In this document: positions 15,942-25,331 of the stretch, in pieces
How positions within the stretch are numbered: position 1 is the first letter of the stretch
How the letters are laid out: each line of letters begins with the position of its first letter
Assembly (NCBI RefSeq): GCF_000337415.1
Contig: NZ_AOJD01000076.1
Span: forward strand, 27,190-62,222
Direction of reading: 5' to 3'
Origin: Halorubrum tebenquichense DSM 14210
GTDB taxonomy: Archaea; Halobacteriota; Halobacteria; Halobacteriales; Haloferacaceae
Length of the DNA stretch: 35,033 nt
Position numbers and translations under genes: made by a program
The notes under the pieces: generated by a model
The model's input: the letters and a program-made list of their open reading frames with translations, nothing else
Told to the model about the DNA's origin: nothing
Databases searched by the model: none

Positions 15942-17279
15942 TCACGCGTCGCGCGTGACGTTCAGATCCGTCCGCACGTTCTCCGCGAACGGCGACTCCC
16001 TGACGTCGATCTGCGTGTCGTTGGCGCGGAGCGTGTTCGTCGCGACGACGCCGTCCGCGCCCGACCGGACGAGGACTCCAGTGTCACAGTCGTTGATCGC
16101 GTTCCCGGTGACGGTGAAGCTGTACGGGCGCTTCGTCCGCCGGTACTCGTCCTCGTCGTCCTCGTCGACGGGGACCGTCCGGGAGATGAAGCCGACGCCG
16201 CAGTTCTCGACGTGGTTGTTCGCGACCGTGACGTCGAAGGAGGTCTCGTCGGCCGTCCCGGCCACGTCGTCGCTGAGATGCGTCTCCTTGTACTCGATCT
16301 CGAGGCCGGCCTCTCCGCCGGGGTCGGCCGCGATCGGCTCCAGTTCCAGGTCGCGGCAGACGTTCCCGACGATCGTCCCCTGCTGGGCCGGCGAGCAGGC
16401 GATGAGGCTGTGGCCGCCGCGGTAGCAGACGTTGCCGACGACGCCGAAGTTCGCGGCGCTGTACGGGGCGATGTTGTTGAACGTCACGTCGGTGACGCGG
16501 TTTCCCCGTATCAGCACGTCGCGCGAGCGCCGGAGGTCGAGGTCGTCGCGGGCCCCGCGAGTGGTGATCCCGTACCAGTTGGGGTCGATCACCTCGTTGT
16601 CGCGGACGACGACGTTCTCGCAGTCGGTGAACGACAGCGCCATCTGGAACCCGTTCACCGTCCGGTTGTCGGCGATCACCAGTCCGTCGCAGTCCTCCGC
16701 CTGTACCGCGTGGTTGTCGAGGCGGGTCCCCGCCGCGTCGAACTCGATGCCCGTCACCGCGGCGTTGTCGCCGCGAACCCGGAGCAGGTCGTGGCCGACG
16801 TCGAGTTCGCGCTCGGTGAACCCCACCCGCGACCCTGTTGCGGACGCGACGAACCGGGTGCCTGACCCCCCGGTCAACAGCGTCCCGTCGCCCATCTCCG
16901 CGGGGCCGCCGAACCGGAACTCGTCCGCGTCGGCGACGACCGTCCCGCCGTCCTCGGGGACCTCGTCGAAGGCGTACTGGAACGCCTCCTCGGCGTTGCG
17001 GTCCGCCGTGACGGTGAACTCCACGCCGCCCTTCCCGCCGCTCGCGACCCGGTACTTACCGTTCGACCGATACACGTGGTAGGTGGCACCCGACGGCGCG
17101 GGACCGCCGTTCCCCGGGGCGTCACTCCCGGGGCCGTCGCCCGCCCCGCCGTGGTGGCTCGCCAGTCGTTCGAAAACCGATCCCAGTCCGGTCGCCGCGC
17201 CGACGCCGCCGACGAAGGAGCGTCGGCTCGACGCGCCGACCGGCGTCGCGGCCGTCGATCGCGCGTTGTCAGTGTCCAT
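15942..17279 (-). CDS. Tat-exported right-handed beta-helix protein
   Basis: A 445-residue protein with a twin-arginine signal (SSRRSFVGGVGAATGLGSVF, Arg19-Arg20), a low-complexity Gly/Pro spacer to about residue 65, and then repeated short strands of the parallel beta-helix kind: DLLRVRGDNAAVTGIEFDAA, DGLVIADNRTVNGFQMALSF, ENVVVRDNEVID, RDVLIRGNRVTDVTFNNI, FNVTVANNHVENCGVGF-type, YSFTVTGNAINDCDTGVLVR. The Asn-rich ladder turns are typical of pectate-lyase-like folds that bind or cleave polysaccharides. No catalytic site can be assigned. Export is by the Tat route, the usual haloarchaeal path. It begins at ATG 17279; no clear TATA element was seen. Confidence 0.78.
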   Translation of the reverse strand: MDTDNARSTAATPVGASSRRSFVGGVGAATGLGSVFERLASHHGGAGDGPGSDAPGNGGPAPSGATYHVYRSNGKYRVASGGKGGVEFTVTADRNAEEAFQYAFDEVPEDGGTVVADADEFRFGGPAEMGDGTLLTGGSGTRFVASATGSRVGFTERELDVGHDLLRVRGDNAAVTGIEFDAAGTRLDNHAVQAEDCDGLVIADNRTVNGFQMALSFTDCENVVVRDNEVIDPNWYGITTRGARDDLDLRRSRDVLIRGNRVTDVTFNNIAPYSAANFGVVGNVCYRGGHSLIACSPAQQGTIVGNVCRDLELEPIAADPGGEAGLEIEYKETHLSDDVAGTADETSFDVTVANNHVENCGVGFISRTVPVDEDDEDEYRRTKRPYSFTVTGNAINDCDTGVLVRSGADGVVATNTLRANDTQIDVRESPFAENVRTDLNVTRDA

Positions 17280-17495
17280 CGTTTCGTGTGTCCGGTGGCG
17301 TTCGCTCGCGGGCTCCGCGGCCCGGTCCGTCCGTCTCGCGGGCGGTCGCCCACGGCGTTCCCCTCGATCAGGAGTGAAATGAACGCTGCTATGAGCGGAA
17401 CATATCCCTCAATAGCGGTCGGATCCGAGTGCGGCGGGGCCGGCCGAACCGACGACGGCGACGTTTATTCGGGCAACCATCGAGTCACCGCAGAC

Positions 17496-19235
17496 CTACC
17501 GATCCCGTCCGAAGCCGGCCGCGAACGTCTCCGCGTCGACGGAGAGAACGGTGGGGCGACCGTGCGGGCAGGCGTACGGCCGGTCGCACTCCCCGAGGCG
17601 ATCGAGGAGGTCCCGGAGGTCGGCGTCGTCGAGGTCGGCGAAGTCCCCCCGCTTCAGCGAGGGGTGACACGCGAGGTCGGCGAGCAGGGCGTCGCGGGCG
17701 TCCCCCGCCGCGCCTCGGCCGCCGTCAGACCCCGACAGTGCCGCCAGCGCGTCGCGGAAGGCGTCCGCGTCCGCGGTCCGGCCGAACGGCGCGGGGACCG
17801 TCCGCAGCCGGCGCGTGCCGCCGCCGAACGCCTCGGTCTCGAAGCCGAGCGCGGCGAGGTCGTCGGCGTAGGCCCGCGCGGCCGCCGCCTCGTCGGTCGA
17901 CAGCGAGACGGTCGCCGGCGGGTCGAGTGCGGCGGTCGGCACCGGCTCGCCGTCGAACGCGCGGGCGAGCCGCTCGTAGTTCACGCGCTCGTGGGCGGCG
18001 TGCCCGTCGATCACGAGCAGGTCGTCGCCGGACTCGACGAGGACGTACAGGTCGCGGAACGCGCCGATCGGCTCGGCGTCCGCGAACGCCCCGGCCCGCG
18101 AGCCGTCCTCGTCCCCGACCGGGTCGAGCGCCGATTCGAGGTCGGTGGCCACGTCCGCGGAGCGCCGGAGGTCAGCGCCGGTGAGCGCGTCCGCGACGAC
18201 CGACGCCACCGCGTCCGCGACCGCGTCGGCGTCGCGGAGCCCCACCTCCCGCTTCGCCGGGTGGACGTTCGGGTCGACGCGGTCGGGCGGGAGCGACACG
18301 TCGACCGCCGCGACCGGCTCGCGCCCGTCGGGGAGGAGGCGGCCGTACCCCTCCCGGACCGCGGCGGCGAGCCGGTCGTTCCGGACCGGCCGCCCGTTGA
18401 CCGAGACCCGGACGTGGTCCCGGGTGGCCCGGGTGACCGACGGGTACGCGAGCGCGCCCGAGACGCCGGCGTCGGAGTCCGGTCCCACGTCGACGCTCGC
18501 GGAGACGGTCGTCGACCGGCTCGCGGTGTCGCGGTCGTACACGCCGAGCAGGGCGTCGGTCCGGTCGGTCCCGGGCGTCGTCAGCCTCGTCGAGCCGCCG
18601 TGTTCGAGAGAGAACGCGACGGAGGGGGTCGCCAGCGCGTAGTCCGCGACCAGCGAGGAGATCCGCGCGAACTCGGCGTTCGCGCCCGCCAGCGACTCCC
18701 GGCGGGCCGGCCGCGTCGCGAACAGGTCCTCGACGACGACCGTGGTCCCTTGGGCGCGACCCGCCGGTTCGACCGCGGGCTCTGGCCCTTCCGCGTTCCC
18801 GCCGGTCTCCCCCGTTCCGTCGACGACGACCCGCGTGCCGACCCCGTCGCCCGGACTCGTCACGAGTTCGAGCCGAGCGGCCTCGGCGACGGCCGCGAGC
18901 GCCTCGCCGCGGAAGCCGAGCGACTCGACGCCGACCGGGTCGCCGTCGGGGGCTAGCTTGCTCGTCGCGTGGCGCTCGACGGCGCGGGTCGCGTCTGCCC
19001 GCGTCATCCCCCGGCCGTCGTCCGCGACGCGGATCCGGTCGGTGCCGTCGCCGTCGACGGCGATCTCGACCCGTGACGCGCCGGCGTCGAGCGCGTTGTC
19101 GACGAGTTCGCCGACGACCCGCGCGGGCCGCGTCACCACCTCGCCGGCGGCGATCCGGTCCACCGTCTCCCGGTCGAGCCGGCGGACGCGATCCCCCCCG
19201 GGAACGCCGCGCCCGGCGTCTCGCTCACGCGTCAT
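17496..19235 (-). CDS. mutL: DNA mismatch repair protein MutL
   Basis: A 579-residue MutL. The N-terminal GHKL ATPase is intact: [20 protein letters not shown] (Glu43, Asn47), [10 protein letters not shown] and [15 protein letters not shown], then transducer motifs [11 protein letters not shown] and [12 protein letters not shown]. The C-terminal dimerisation domain contains [12 protein letters not shown] (about residues 408-420), which fits the endonuclease pattern DQHAx2Ex4E with Gly for Gln, plus [10 protein letters not shown] and CPHGRP near the end, so nicking activity is plausible. The start codon lies 11 bases inside the end of mutS, giving a mutS-mutL coupled unit. A linker of about 60 residues is rich in Asp and Ala. 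The 216-base gap 17280-17495 downstream shows no gene. Confidence 0.93.
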   Translation of the reverse strand: MTRERDAGRGVPGGDRVRRLDRETVDRIAAGEVVTRPARVVGELVDNALDAGASRVEIAVDGDGTDRIRVADDGRGMTRADATRAVERHATSKLAPDGDPVGVESLGFRGEALAAVAEAARLELVTSPGDGVGTRVVVDGTGETGGNAEGPEPAVEPAGRAQGTTVVVEDLFATRPARRESLAGANAEFARISSLVADYALATPSVAFSLEHGGSTRLTTPGTDRTDALLGVYDRDTASRSTTVSASVDVGPDSDAGVSGALAYPSVTRATRDHVRVSVNGRPVRNDRLAAAVREGYGRLLPDGREPVAAVDVSLPPDRVDPNVHPAKREVGLRDADAVADAVASVVADALTGADLRRSADVATDLESALDPVGDEDGSRAGAFADAEPIGAFRDLYVLVESGDDLLVIDGHAAHERVNYERLARAFDGEPVPTAALDPPATVSLSTDEAAAARAYADDLAALGFETEAFGGGTRRLRTVPAPFGRTADADAFRDALAALSGSDGGRGAAGDARDALLADLACHPSLKRGDFADLDDADLRDLLDRLGECDRPYACPHGRPTVLSVDAETFAAGFGRDR

Positions 19236-22068
19236 CGTCGGCTCGCGACTGGAGGTCGTGGAGGGCGTTCAGCGCCTCTATCGGCGTCATCCGCGCGAGG
19301 TCGAGGCTCCGAAGCTCCGCGATGAGATCGGGCGGCGCGTCGGCCGCGGCGGCCCCGTCCGCGTGGTCGCCCCCCTCTCCGCCCCCCGCCGACGCCTCCT
19401 CGGCGAGGAACTCGCGGAGCGACGCGTCCTCGGGGTCGTCGGTTCCGTCCTCGGTCTCCGTGCTTCCCTCATTCCCGTCGTTGAGCGGTTCCCGACTCGA
19501 AGAACCCGAGCTCGAAGCCCCCTCGACGGCGGGGTCGTCGGCCGGGGTCTCGGCCGGTTCCGACTCACCTCGCCGGTCCCCTTCCTCGGCGACGAGGTCT
19601 CGGGCGCGGTCGACGACGGGGCCGGGGACGCCGGCGAGTTCCGCGACCTCGACGCCGTACGACGACGAGGAGGCCCCGGGGACGATCCGGTGGAGGAACG
19701 TCACGTCGCCGTCCTCGCGGGTGGCGGTGAAGTGGAGGTTGAAGACGCGCTCGCGTTCGTCAGCCAGGTCCGTGAGTTCGTGGTAATGCGTCGCGAACAG
19801 CGCGGTCGCGCCCAGTTCGTCGTGGAGGAACTCGGCGGCCGCGCGGGCGATGGCGCGGCCGTCGGTGGTGGCCGTTCCCCGCCCGACCTCGTCCAAGAGG
19901 ACGAGCGAGTCGGGCCCGGCGTCGTGGAGGATCTCCGTCAGCTCGCTCATCTCGCGCATGAACGTCGACTGGCCGCCGGCGATGTCGTCGGAGGCCCCGA
20001 CGCGGGTGAACACGCGGTCGAAGACGGGGAGCGAGGCGGCCTGCGCGGGAACGAACGACCCCGTCTGCGCCAGGACGACCGCGAGCGCGACCGACCGCAT
20101 GTACGTCGACTTCCCGCTCATGTTCGGCCCCGTGATCACGGCGACCGAGCCGCGGGGCAGGTCCGCGTCGTTCGGGACGAACGACGCCTCGGTCCGCTCG
20201 ACGACCGGGTGTCTGCCGCCCTCGATCGCGATCCCCGCGTCTGCGTCCGTCTCGGAGCTGTCCCGCAGTTCGGGACGGACGTAGTCGTGCTCGACCGCGA
20301 CCGTCGCCAGCGAGGCGAGCGCGTCGAGTTCGGCGAGCGCGTCCGCGAGCGCCTGAATCCGCTCGGTCTCGCTCGCGACGCGCTCGCGGACGTCGACGAA
20401 CAGCTCGTACTCCATGGCGTCCGCGCGCTCCGCGGCCCCGACGATCGCCTCCTCGCGCTCCTTCAGCTCCGGCGTGACGTACCGCTCGCTGTTCTTCAGG
20501 GTCTGTCGGCGGCGGTAGTCGTCGGGGACGCGGTCGGCGTTGGCGTCGGTCACCTCGATGTAGTAGCCGTGGACCTGGTTGTGCCCCACCGACAGCGAGT
20601 CGATCCCGGTGCGCTCGCGCTCGCTCGCTTCGAGGTCCGCGACCCACTGGCGACCCTCGCGCTCGGTCGCGCGGAGGTCGTCGAGGTCGTCGTCGAACCC
20701 CTCGCGGATCACGCCGCCCTCCGTGATCTCCTGCGGCGGATCGGTCGCGACCGCGGCGTCGATCAGCTCGCGGACCCCGGTCAGCTCGTCGAGGCGGTCG
20801 CGGAGGTCGCCGAGGTGGTCCGTTCGGGGGTACTCGGGGTCGCCGTCCCCCTCGGTCTCGGACTCGCCGTTTGCGCCCGCGAGCGTCGCCTTCAGCTCCG
20901 GCACGATCGCGAGGGTCCGACCGAGCGAGCGCAGGTCGCGGGCGTCGGCCCGCCCCCGTGAGACCCGGCTCACGAGGCGTTCGAGGTCGTAGGCGGTCGC
21001 GAGCGCGTCGGCGACCCCCTCCCGGGCGAGGCTCCGGTCGGCGAGTTCGCCGACCGCGTCGTGGCGGCTCCGGATCGCGTCGGCGTCGACGAGGGGACGC
21101 CGGAGCCACCGCTCCAGACAGCGCCGACCGAGCGCGCAGTTCGTCTCGTCGAGCGCGTCGAACAGGGTGTCGCTCGCCCCGAGCCCGCGGTTCTCGAACA
21201 GTTCGAGGCTCCGCTGGGCCGCCGCGTCCAGCCGGAGGCGGTCGCGGGGGTCGTACCGCCGAATCCGCGTCACGTACGAGAGCGGGCCGTCGTCGCCCTG
21301 CGTGTACTCGGCGTACGCGAGCACCGCGCCCGCCGCCCGAAGCTCCGCGTCCGCCTCGAAGCGGCGCTCGGGTGCCGGGAGGTACGGCTCCAGCCGCTCG
21401 GTCGCGGTCCGGCGGTCGAAGGCGTCCGCGTCGTACTCGTGGGTCTCCCAGCCGCGCTCCGCGTCGCTCGGTTCGAACGCCGGTGCGGCCGGTCCCGCGA
21501 TGAGCTCCGCCGGCGCGACCCGGTCGAGTTCGCCCGCGACCGCGTCCGCGTCGCCCGACGTGACGAGGCACTCCCCGGTCGAGACGTCGACGGCGGCGAG
21601 GCCGACGACGCCGTCGGATTCGGCCACGGCCGCGACGTAGTTCGTCGTCCCCGATTCGAGGAGGTCGTCCTCGACGACGGTCCCGGGCGTGATCACCTCG
21701 GTGACCGCGCGGTCGACGAGGCCGGACGCCTGCTCCGCGTCCTCGACCTGGTCGCCGAGCGCGACGCGGTAGCCCGCGTCGAGCAGCGATTCGAGGTAGG
21801 GGGCCGCGTTGTCGATGGGGATCCCGGCCATCGGGTAGTCGCCGGTGGAGTCGGACCGCTCCGTCAGCGTCACCTCGCAGACCCGCGCGACCGTCTCGGC
21901 CGCCTCGCAGAACGCCTCGTAGAAGTCGCCGACCTGAAACAAGACGAGGGCGTCCCCGTGGGCGGCACAGAGGTCGGCGTACTGCGAGAGCATCGGCGTG
22001 AGCGCCTCGCGGGCGGCCGCGATCCCGGGCGGCAGCCCCGTGGCCGTCTCTCGGTCCGCCGGTTCCAT
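19225..22068 (-). CDS. mutS: DNA mismatch repair protein MutS
   Basis: A 947-residue MutS1-type protein. Mismatch-contact motif VGDFYEAF is at residues 46-53 (Phe49, Glu51), followed by the connector, the clamp and lever region, and the ABC-type ATPase with [13 protein letters not shown] near residue 650, [16 protein letters not shown] and [10 protein letters not shown]. Between about 820 and 900 is an acidic low-complexity linker before a short C-terminal helix ([20 protein letters not shown]). The ATG at 22068 is preferred over one 27 bases upstream because the TTTATG box is centred 27.5 bases before it and itself contains that upstream ATG. It recognises mismatches and recruits MutL, encoded next. 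In Halobacterium, loss of these genes has been reported to have little effect on mutation rate, so the in vivo role may be minor. Confidence 0.95.
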   Translation of the reverse strand: MEPADRETATGLPPGIAAAREALTPMLSQYADLCAAHGDALVLFQVGDFYEAFCEAAETVARVCEVTLTERSDSTGDYPMAGIPIDNAAPYLESLLDAGYRVALGDQVEDAEQASGLVDRAVTEVITPGTVVEDDLLESGTTNYVAAVAESDGVVGLAAVDVSTGECLVTSGDADAVAGELDRVAPAELIAGPAAPAFEPSDAERGWETHEYDADAFDRRTATERLEPYLPAPERRFEADAELRAAGAVLAYAEYTQGDDGPLSYVTRIRRYDPRDRLRLDAAAQRSLELFENRGLGASDTLFDALDETNCALGRRCLERWLRRPLVDADAIRSRHDAVGELADRSLAREGVADALATAYDLERLVSRVSRGRADARDLRSLGRTLAIVPELKATLAGANGESETEGDGDPEYPRTDHLGDLRDRLDELTGVRELIDAAVATDPPQEITEGGVIREGFDDDLDDLRATEREGRQWVADLEASERERTGIDSLSVGHNQVHGYYIEVTDANADRVPDDYRRRQTLKNSERYVTPELKEREEAIVGAAERADAMEYELFVDVRERVASETERIQALADALAELDALASLATVAVEHDYVRPELRDSSETDADAGIAIEGGRHPVVERTEASFVPNDADLPRGSVAVITGPNMSGKSTYMRSVALAVVLAQTGSFVPAQAASLPVFDRVFTRVGASDDIAGGQSTFMREMSELTEILHDAGPDSLVLLDEVGRGTATTDGRAIARAAAEFLHDELGATALFATHYHELTDLADERERVFNLHFTATREDGDVTFLHRIVPGASSSSYGVEVAELAGVPGPVVDRARDLVAEEGDRRGESEPAETPADDPAVEGASSSGSSSREPLNDGNEGSTETEDGTDDPEDASLREFLAEEASAGGGEGGDHADGAAAADAPPDLIAELRSLDLARMTPIEALNALHDLQSRADDDA

Positions 22069-22092
22069 ACCCCGTACCCGGGCGGCCGCGGG

Positions 22093-22098
22093 CATAAA
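22093..22098 (-). promoter_or_regulatory. TATA box of mutS-mutL
   Basis: Minus-strand TTTATG centred 27.5 bases before the ATG at 22068. It indicates a leaderless transcript and excludes the upstream ATG, which lies inside the box. Confidence 0.55.
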
Positions 22099-22174
22099 CG
22101 GTGCGGAGGCGACGCCGGCCCGCGGGAGAGTCCGTCGGCGAGAGCCTTACGGTCCTCCGACCCCGAATGCGGCC

Positions 22175-22738
22175 GTGACGAATCGAACGATCGTCGTGGG
22201 GCTCGCCGGGACGTTCGTCGGCATGACGGCGCTCCTCGTGATCGGCGGGATCGTGCTCCACCCGATCGCGTTGGCGCTCGCGGTGCCGTTCGGTGCCGTC
22301 TCGTACTTCCTCTGGTACCACGCCAGCGGACGCCTCCACGATCAGGCCCGGCGGTCCGCCGAGCAGGCGGGGCCGACGGAGCGCGAGCGCGCGAGACAGC
22401 GCGCCCGTGCCGAGGCCAACCGGGAGCGCGCGTACCGCGCCGCCGGCGCTGCCGACGGCGGTCGAGGTGCGGGGCCGGGCGGGAGTCGGCGCGGCGCTCG
22501 CGGTCCGGGCGGTCCCCGCGGGTCCGGGGCGAGGGACCCCCGAGATCGCGCGCCGTCAGCCGACCGGATGACGGAGCGCGAGGCGTACGAGACGCTCGGC
22601 CTCGACCGCACGGCCGACGGGGAGACGGTGCGCCGGACGTACCGCGAGCGCGCGAAGCGGCTCCACCCGGACGGCGAGGACGGCGACGAGGAGGAGTTCA
22701 AACGGCTCAACGAGGCGTACGAGACGCTGACCGACTGA
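22175..22738 (+). CDS. Membrane-anchored J-domain protein
   Basis: A 187-residue protein with two N-terminal transmembrane helices (about residues 5-25 and 28-46: IVVGLAGTFVGMTALLVIGG and ALALAVPFGAVSYFLWYHAS), a basic Arg/Gly/Ala linker, and a C-terminal DnaJ domain. The J domain includes EAYETLGLDRTADGETVRRT and the essential HPD motif at residues 164-166, then FKRLNEAYETL. It could recruit DnaK to the membrane and stimulate its ATPase; there is no zinc-finger or substrate-binding domain. The GTG at 22175 was chosen as the first start after the mutS promoter, with a CTTACG element about 28 bases upstream. It is divergent from mutS and convergent with mobA, 32 bases away. Confidence 0.85.
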   Translation: MTNRTIVVGLAGTFVGMTALLVIGGIVLHPIALALAVPFGAVSYFLWYHASGRLHDQARRSAEQAGPTERERARQRARAEANRERAYRAAGAADGGRGAGPGGSRRGARGPGGPRGSGARDPRDRAPSADRMTEREAYETLGLDRTADGETVRRTYRERAKRLHPDGEDGDEEEFKRLNEAYETLTD

Positions 22739-22770
22739 CGCCGCGGCCGGCGGACCCGCTTCTTTCCGAC

Positions 22771-23457
22771 TCAGGCCGCGTCGACCGCGGCGGCGACCGC
22801 CCGCTCCGCCTCGTCGAGTTCGGACCGCGTGTTGACGTTCGCGAACGTCTGTTCGGTCGTCAGCGACCGGATCGCCTCGTCGTCGACGACGACGGCGTCC
22901 ACCTGGTCCACCAGCGCGAGCACCTTGCGGTCGCCGCGGTCGAGCGCGCGCTGGCAGGCCTCCGCGGCCGGCTCGGTCGCGTACACCGCCTGGGTCGTCT
23001 GATACCAGCGGTCCTCGAGCCGCGGGACGGCCGCCTCGGCCCCCGACTCCGCGACCGCCTCGCGCATCGCCGCGAGGAAGGCGGGGTCGACGAACGGCAT
23101 GTCGCAGGCGACGACGACGGCGTACGGCTCGGTGGCGGCCCGGCAGGCGTTCCCGATCCCGGCCAGCGGCCCGAGGTCCGGTTCCTCGTCGATCGCCCAC
23201 CGGACGGGGAGCGGAACGCCGGACAGCGCCTCGGCGATCGCATCCCGCTGGTCGGGCCGGCAGTTGACGGCGAGTTCGTCGACGACCGCGTCGCCGCCGC
23301 TGGCGCGGTCGGCCCCGGGCGGAACGGGGCCGTCGGTCCCCGCGAGTCGGTCGGCGACCCGGCGGACCATCGGCACGCCGGCGATCGGTGCGACGGACTT
23401 GTCCGCGTCGCCGAAGCGCGTCGAGCGCCCGCCGGCGAGGATCGCTCCGGTAGTCAC
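22771..23457 (-). CDS. mobA: Molybdenum cofactor guanylyltransferase (MobA)
   Basis: A 228-residue nucleotidyltransferase. It has the N-terminal GTP-binding loop [20 protein letters not shown], later [29 protein letters not shown] and the metal-binding [14 protein letters not shown]. MobA attaches GMP to molybdopterin, making the guanine dinucleotide form of the cofactor needed by DMSO-reductase-type enzymes. Two GTG codons are possible, at 23457 and at 23466; the shorter protein was chosen because its first strand begins immediately, and this remains uncertain. It diverges from pdxS across a region with several perfect palindromes (23507-23548). Confidence 0.85.
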   Translation of the reverse strand: MTTGAILAGGRSTRFGDADKSVAPIAGVPMVRRVADRLAGTDGPVPPGADRASGGDAVVDELAVNCRPDQRDAIAEALSGVPLPVRWAIDEEPDLGPLAGIGNACRAATEPYAVVVACDMPFVDPAFLAAMREAVAESGAEAAVPRLEDRWYQTTQAVYATEPAAEACQRALDRGDRKVLALVDQVDAVVVDDEAIRSLTTEQTFANVNTRSELDEAERAVAAAVDAA

Positions 23458-23506
23458 GGCCGTCACTCGGACGGGCGGGGACTTCGCCGTTGCGGTGGTT
23501 CCGAGC

Positions 23507-23548
23507 GAGCGGCGCTCCCCCGAACGGGTTCGGGCGCGAGCGGCGCTC
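23507..23548. promoter_or_regulatory. Palindrome cluster between mobA and pdxS
   Basis: GAGCGGCGCTC occurs twice as a direct repeat, at 23507-23517 and 23538-23548, and each copy is itself an inverted repeat (GAGC/GCTC). Between them lies a longer inverted repeat with 7-base arms and a 2-base gap, CCCGAAC-gg-GTTCGGG (23519-23534). The position between two divergent genes fits a shared operator, though a terminator or structural role is possible. Confidence 0.4.
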
Positions 23549-23608
23549 TCGACCCTCCCATCCTCCCGAAAGCGACCCGTTAAGTGGCCGGCGACCCAAC
23601 CGATATCC

Positions 23609-24517
23609 ATGCCAGAGGCCACGGACCTAGAGGAGCTGAAGCGCGGGACCGAGCTGGTCAAGCGCGGCTTCGCGCAGATGCAGAAGGGCGGCGTCATCAT
23701 GGACGTCGTCAACCGCGAACAGGCCCGGATCGCGGAGGACGCGGGCGCGGTCGCCGTGATGGTGCTCGAACACGTCCCGGCCGACATCCGCAAGCGCGGC
23801 GGCGTCGCGCGGATGCCCGACCCCGAGCGCGTCCCCGAGATCATCGACGAGGTCTCGATCCCGGTGATGGGGAAATCGCGGATCGGCCACCGGAAGGAGG
23901 CGGAGATCCTGGAGGCGCTCGGCGTCGACATGATCGACGAGTCCGAGGTGCTCACGCCCGCGGACGACGAGTACCACACCGACAAGCGCGACTTCACCTC
24001 GCCGTTCGTCTGCGGCGCGCGGAACCTCCCCGAGGCGCTCCGGCGCATCCACGAGGGCGCGGCGATGATCCGGACGAAGGGCGAGGCCGGCACGGGCGAC
24101 GTGAACCAGGCCGTCAAACACCAGCGCACGATCAAAAAGCAGATCCGGACGCTCACCGGCCTCAACTACGAGGAGCGCGAGAAGTGGGCCCGCGAACACG
24201 GCGCGCCCCGCGACCTCGTCCACGAGACCGCCGAGGCCGAGCGCCTCCCGGTCGTCAACTTCGCGGCCGGCGGCATCGCGACGCCCGCCGACGCCGCGCT
24301 GATGATGTACCACGGCTGTGACGGCATCTTCGTCGGCTCCGGCATCTTCGGCGCGGAGGACCCCGCGGCGATGGGCAACGCGGTCGTCGAGGCCGTCAAC
24401 AACTGGGACGACCCCGAGGAGCTCGCCCGCATCGCCAGCGGCACGGGCAAGGGGATGAAGGGCCAGTCCAACGAGGACATGAAGGAGGAAGAGCAGCTTC
24501 AGGGCCGCGGCGTCTGA
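23609..24517 (+). CDS. pdxS: Pyridoxal 5'-phosphate synthase subunit PdxS
   Basis: A 302-residue (beta/alpha)8-barrel subunit of the glutamine-dependent PLP synthase. It joins ribose 5-phosphate, glyceraldehyde 3-phosphate and ammonia supplied by PdxT. Strongly conserved stretches are visible: [18 protein letters not shown] (Asp32), the Schiff-base Lys89 in [46 protein letters not shown] and [12 protein letters not shown]. The acidic C-terminal tail is short. The ATG at 23609 has a TTAAG element 27 bases upstream. No pdxT is present in the window, so the glutaminase subunit must be encoded elsewhere. Confidence 0.97.
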   Translation: MPEATDLEELKRGTELVKRGFAQMQKGGVIMDVVNREQARIAEDAGAVAVMVLEHVPADIRKRGGVARMPDPERVPEIIDEVSIPVMGKSRIGHRKEAEILEALGVDMIDESEVLTPADDEYHTDKRDFTSPFVCGARNLPEALRRIHEGAAMIRTKGEAGTGDVNQAVKHQRTIKKQIRTLTGLNYEEREKWAREHGAPRDLVHETAEAERLPVVNFAAGGIATPADAALMMYHGCDGIFVGSGIFGAEDPAAMGNAVVEAVNNWDDPEELARIASGTGKGMKGQSNEDMKEEEQLQGRGV

Positions 24518-24552
24518 GCGGTCGAACGGACACGCAGTCGGCACAAGACGTG

Positions 24553-24559
24553 TTTTTTT
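24553..24559 (+). terminator. T-tract terminator after pdxS
   Basis: A run of seven T at 24553-24559, 36 bases after the pdxS stop. T runs without a stem are the usual archaeal intrinsic terminators. Confidence 0.5.
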
Positions 24560-24580
24560 CGGGCATCGGGCCCACACCAC

Positions 24581-25288
24581 ATGACCCCTCCCGGTGACCC
24601 GCCCGATGGCGGTCGACTCGGCAGCGACAGTCCCGACCGCGACCCCGACAGCGATCGGCCGGGCGGCGGTCGGACCCGCCGACACGCCCTCGGCGACCGC
24701 CGGCAGCGCCGGCTCCTCCCCCTGTCGGTCGGCGTCCCGCTCGCGGTCGCGTCGGTCGCGTTTCTCGCGGGGGCGAGCGTCGGTCTCTACGCGTTTTCCG
24801 GCTGGATCGCGATCGTGCCCGCGATCGCCGTCGCCGGCGGACTCGCCGGGTCGGGCCTCGCGTCGACGGCCGGGTCGCTCGGGCTGATCGCCGTCTGAGG
24901 GTACGCCTTTCCCCCGCTGGTCGGCTCCCTCACCGGCGAGTGGACGGGTGGATCCCGGTACACCTACCCGCGGATGCTGGGGTTCGCGCACGGGTCGGCC
25001 CGGGCCGAGCTAATCGTCGGGCTGGTGTCGGTCATCGAATTCGGCCTGCCGCTCGCGGTCGTCCCCGGAACCGTCGGCTACGCGGTCGGCATCGCCGTCC
25101 GACCGGTGGCGCGTCGCGCGGCCGCGCGACGAGCGATGAATCGATATCCGCCCACCACAGACCACGCGGCTACCGAACGGACGATGCCGCCGATGATGTG
25201 CGTGCGTCGATACCGCGGCTTCCGACTCGTGTACGGGATATGCGATGACCCGCGGGCGAACGGATCTGGATTGTATCAAAACCGATAA
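24581..25288 (+). pseudogene. Membrane protein gene interrupted by an in-frame TGA
   Basis: From ATG 24581, 105 codons encode a basic N-terminus and two hydrophobic helices (RLLPLSVGVPLAVASVAFLA and SGWIAIVPAIAVAGGLAGSG), then a TGA at 24896-24898. The same frame stays open past the TGA to 25288 and still looks coding to about 25140: high third-position GC, and further hydrophobic segments (AELIVGLVSVIEFGLPLAVV, VPGTVGYAVGIAV). This suggests one four-helix protein of about 185 residues split by a stop. After about 25140 the composition shifts to lower GC and the reading loses coding character, so the original 3' end may also be lost. If not a pseudogene, 24581-24898 could be a functional 105-residue protein. 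The family is not recognised. Confidence 0.5.
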
Positions 25289-25331
25289 TTTTTCCAGAAG
25301 AGTTTTGAATTATATACGCGACAGTCACGTT

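Noticed and set aside
17280-17495. Possible small gene between mutL and the beta-helix gene
   Set aside because: The frame from 17379 runs into antisense of mutL and has no promoter or conserved motif.
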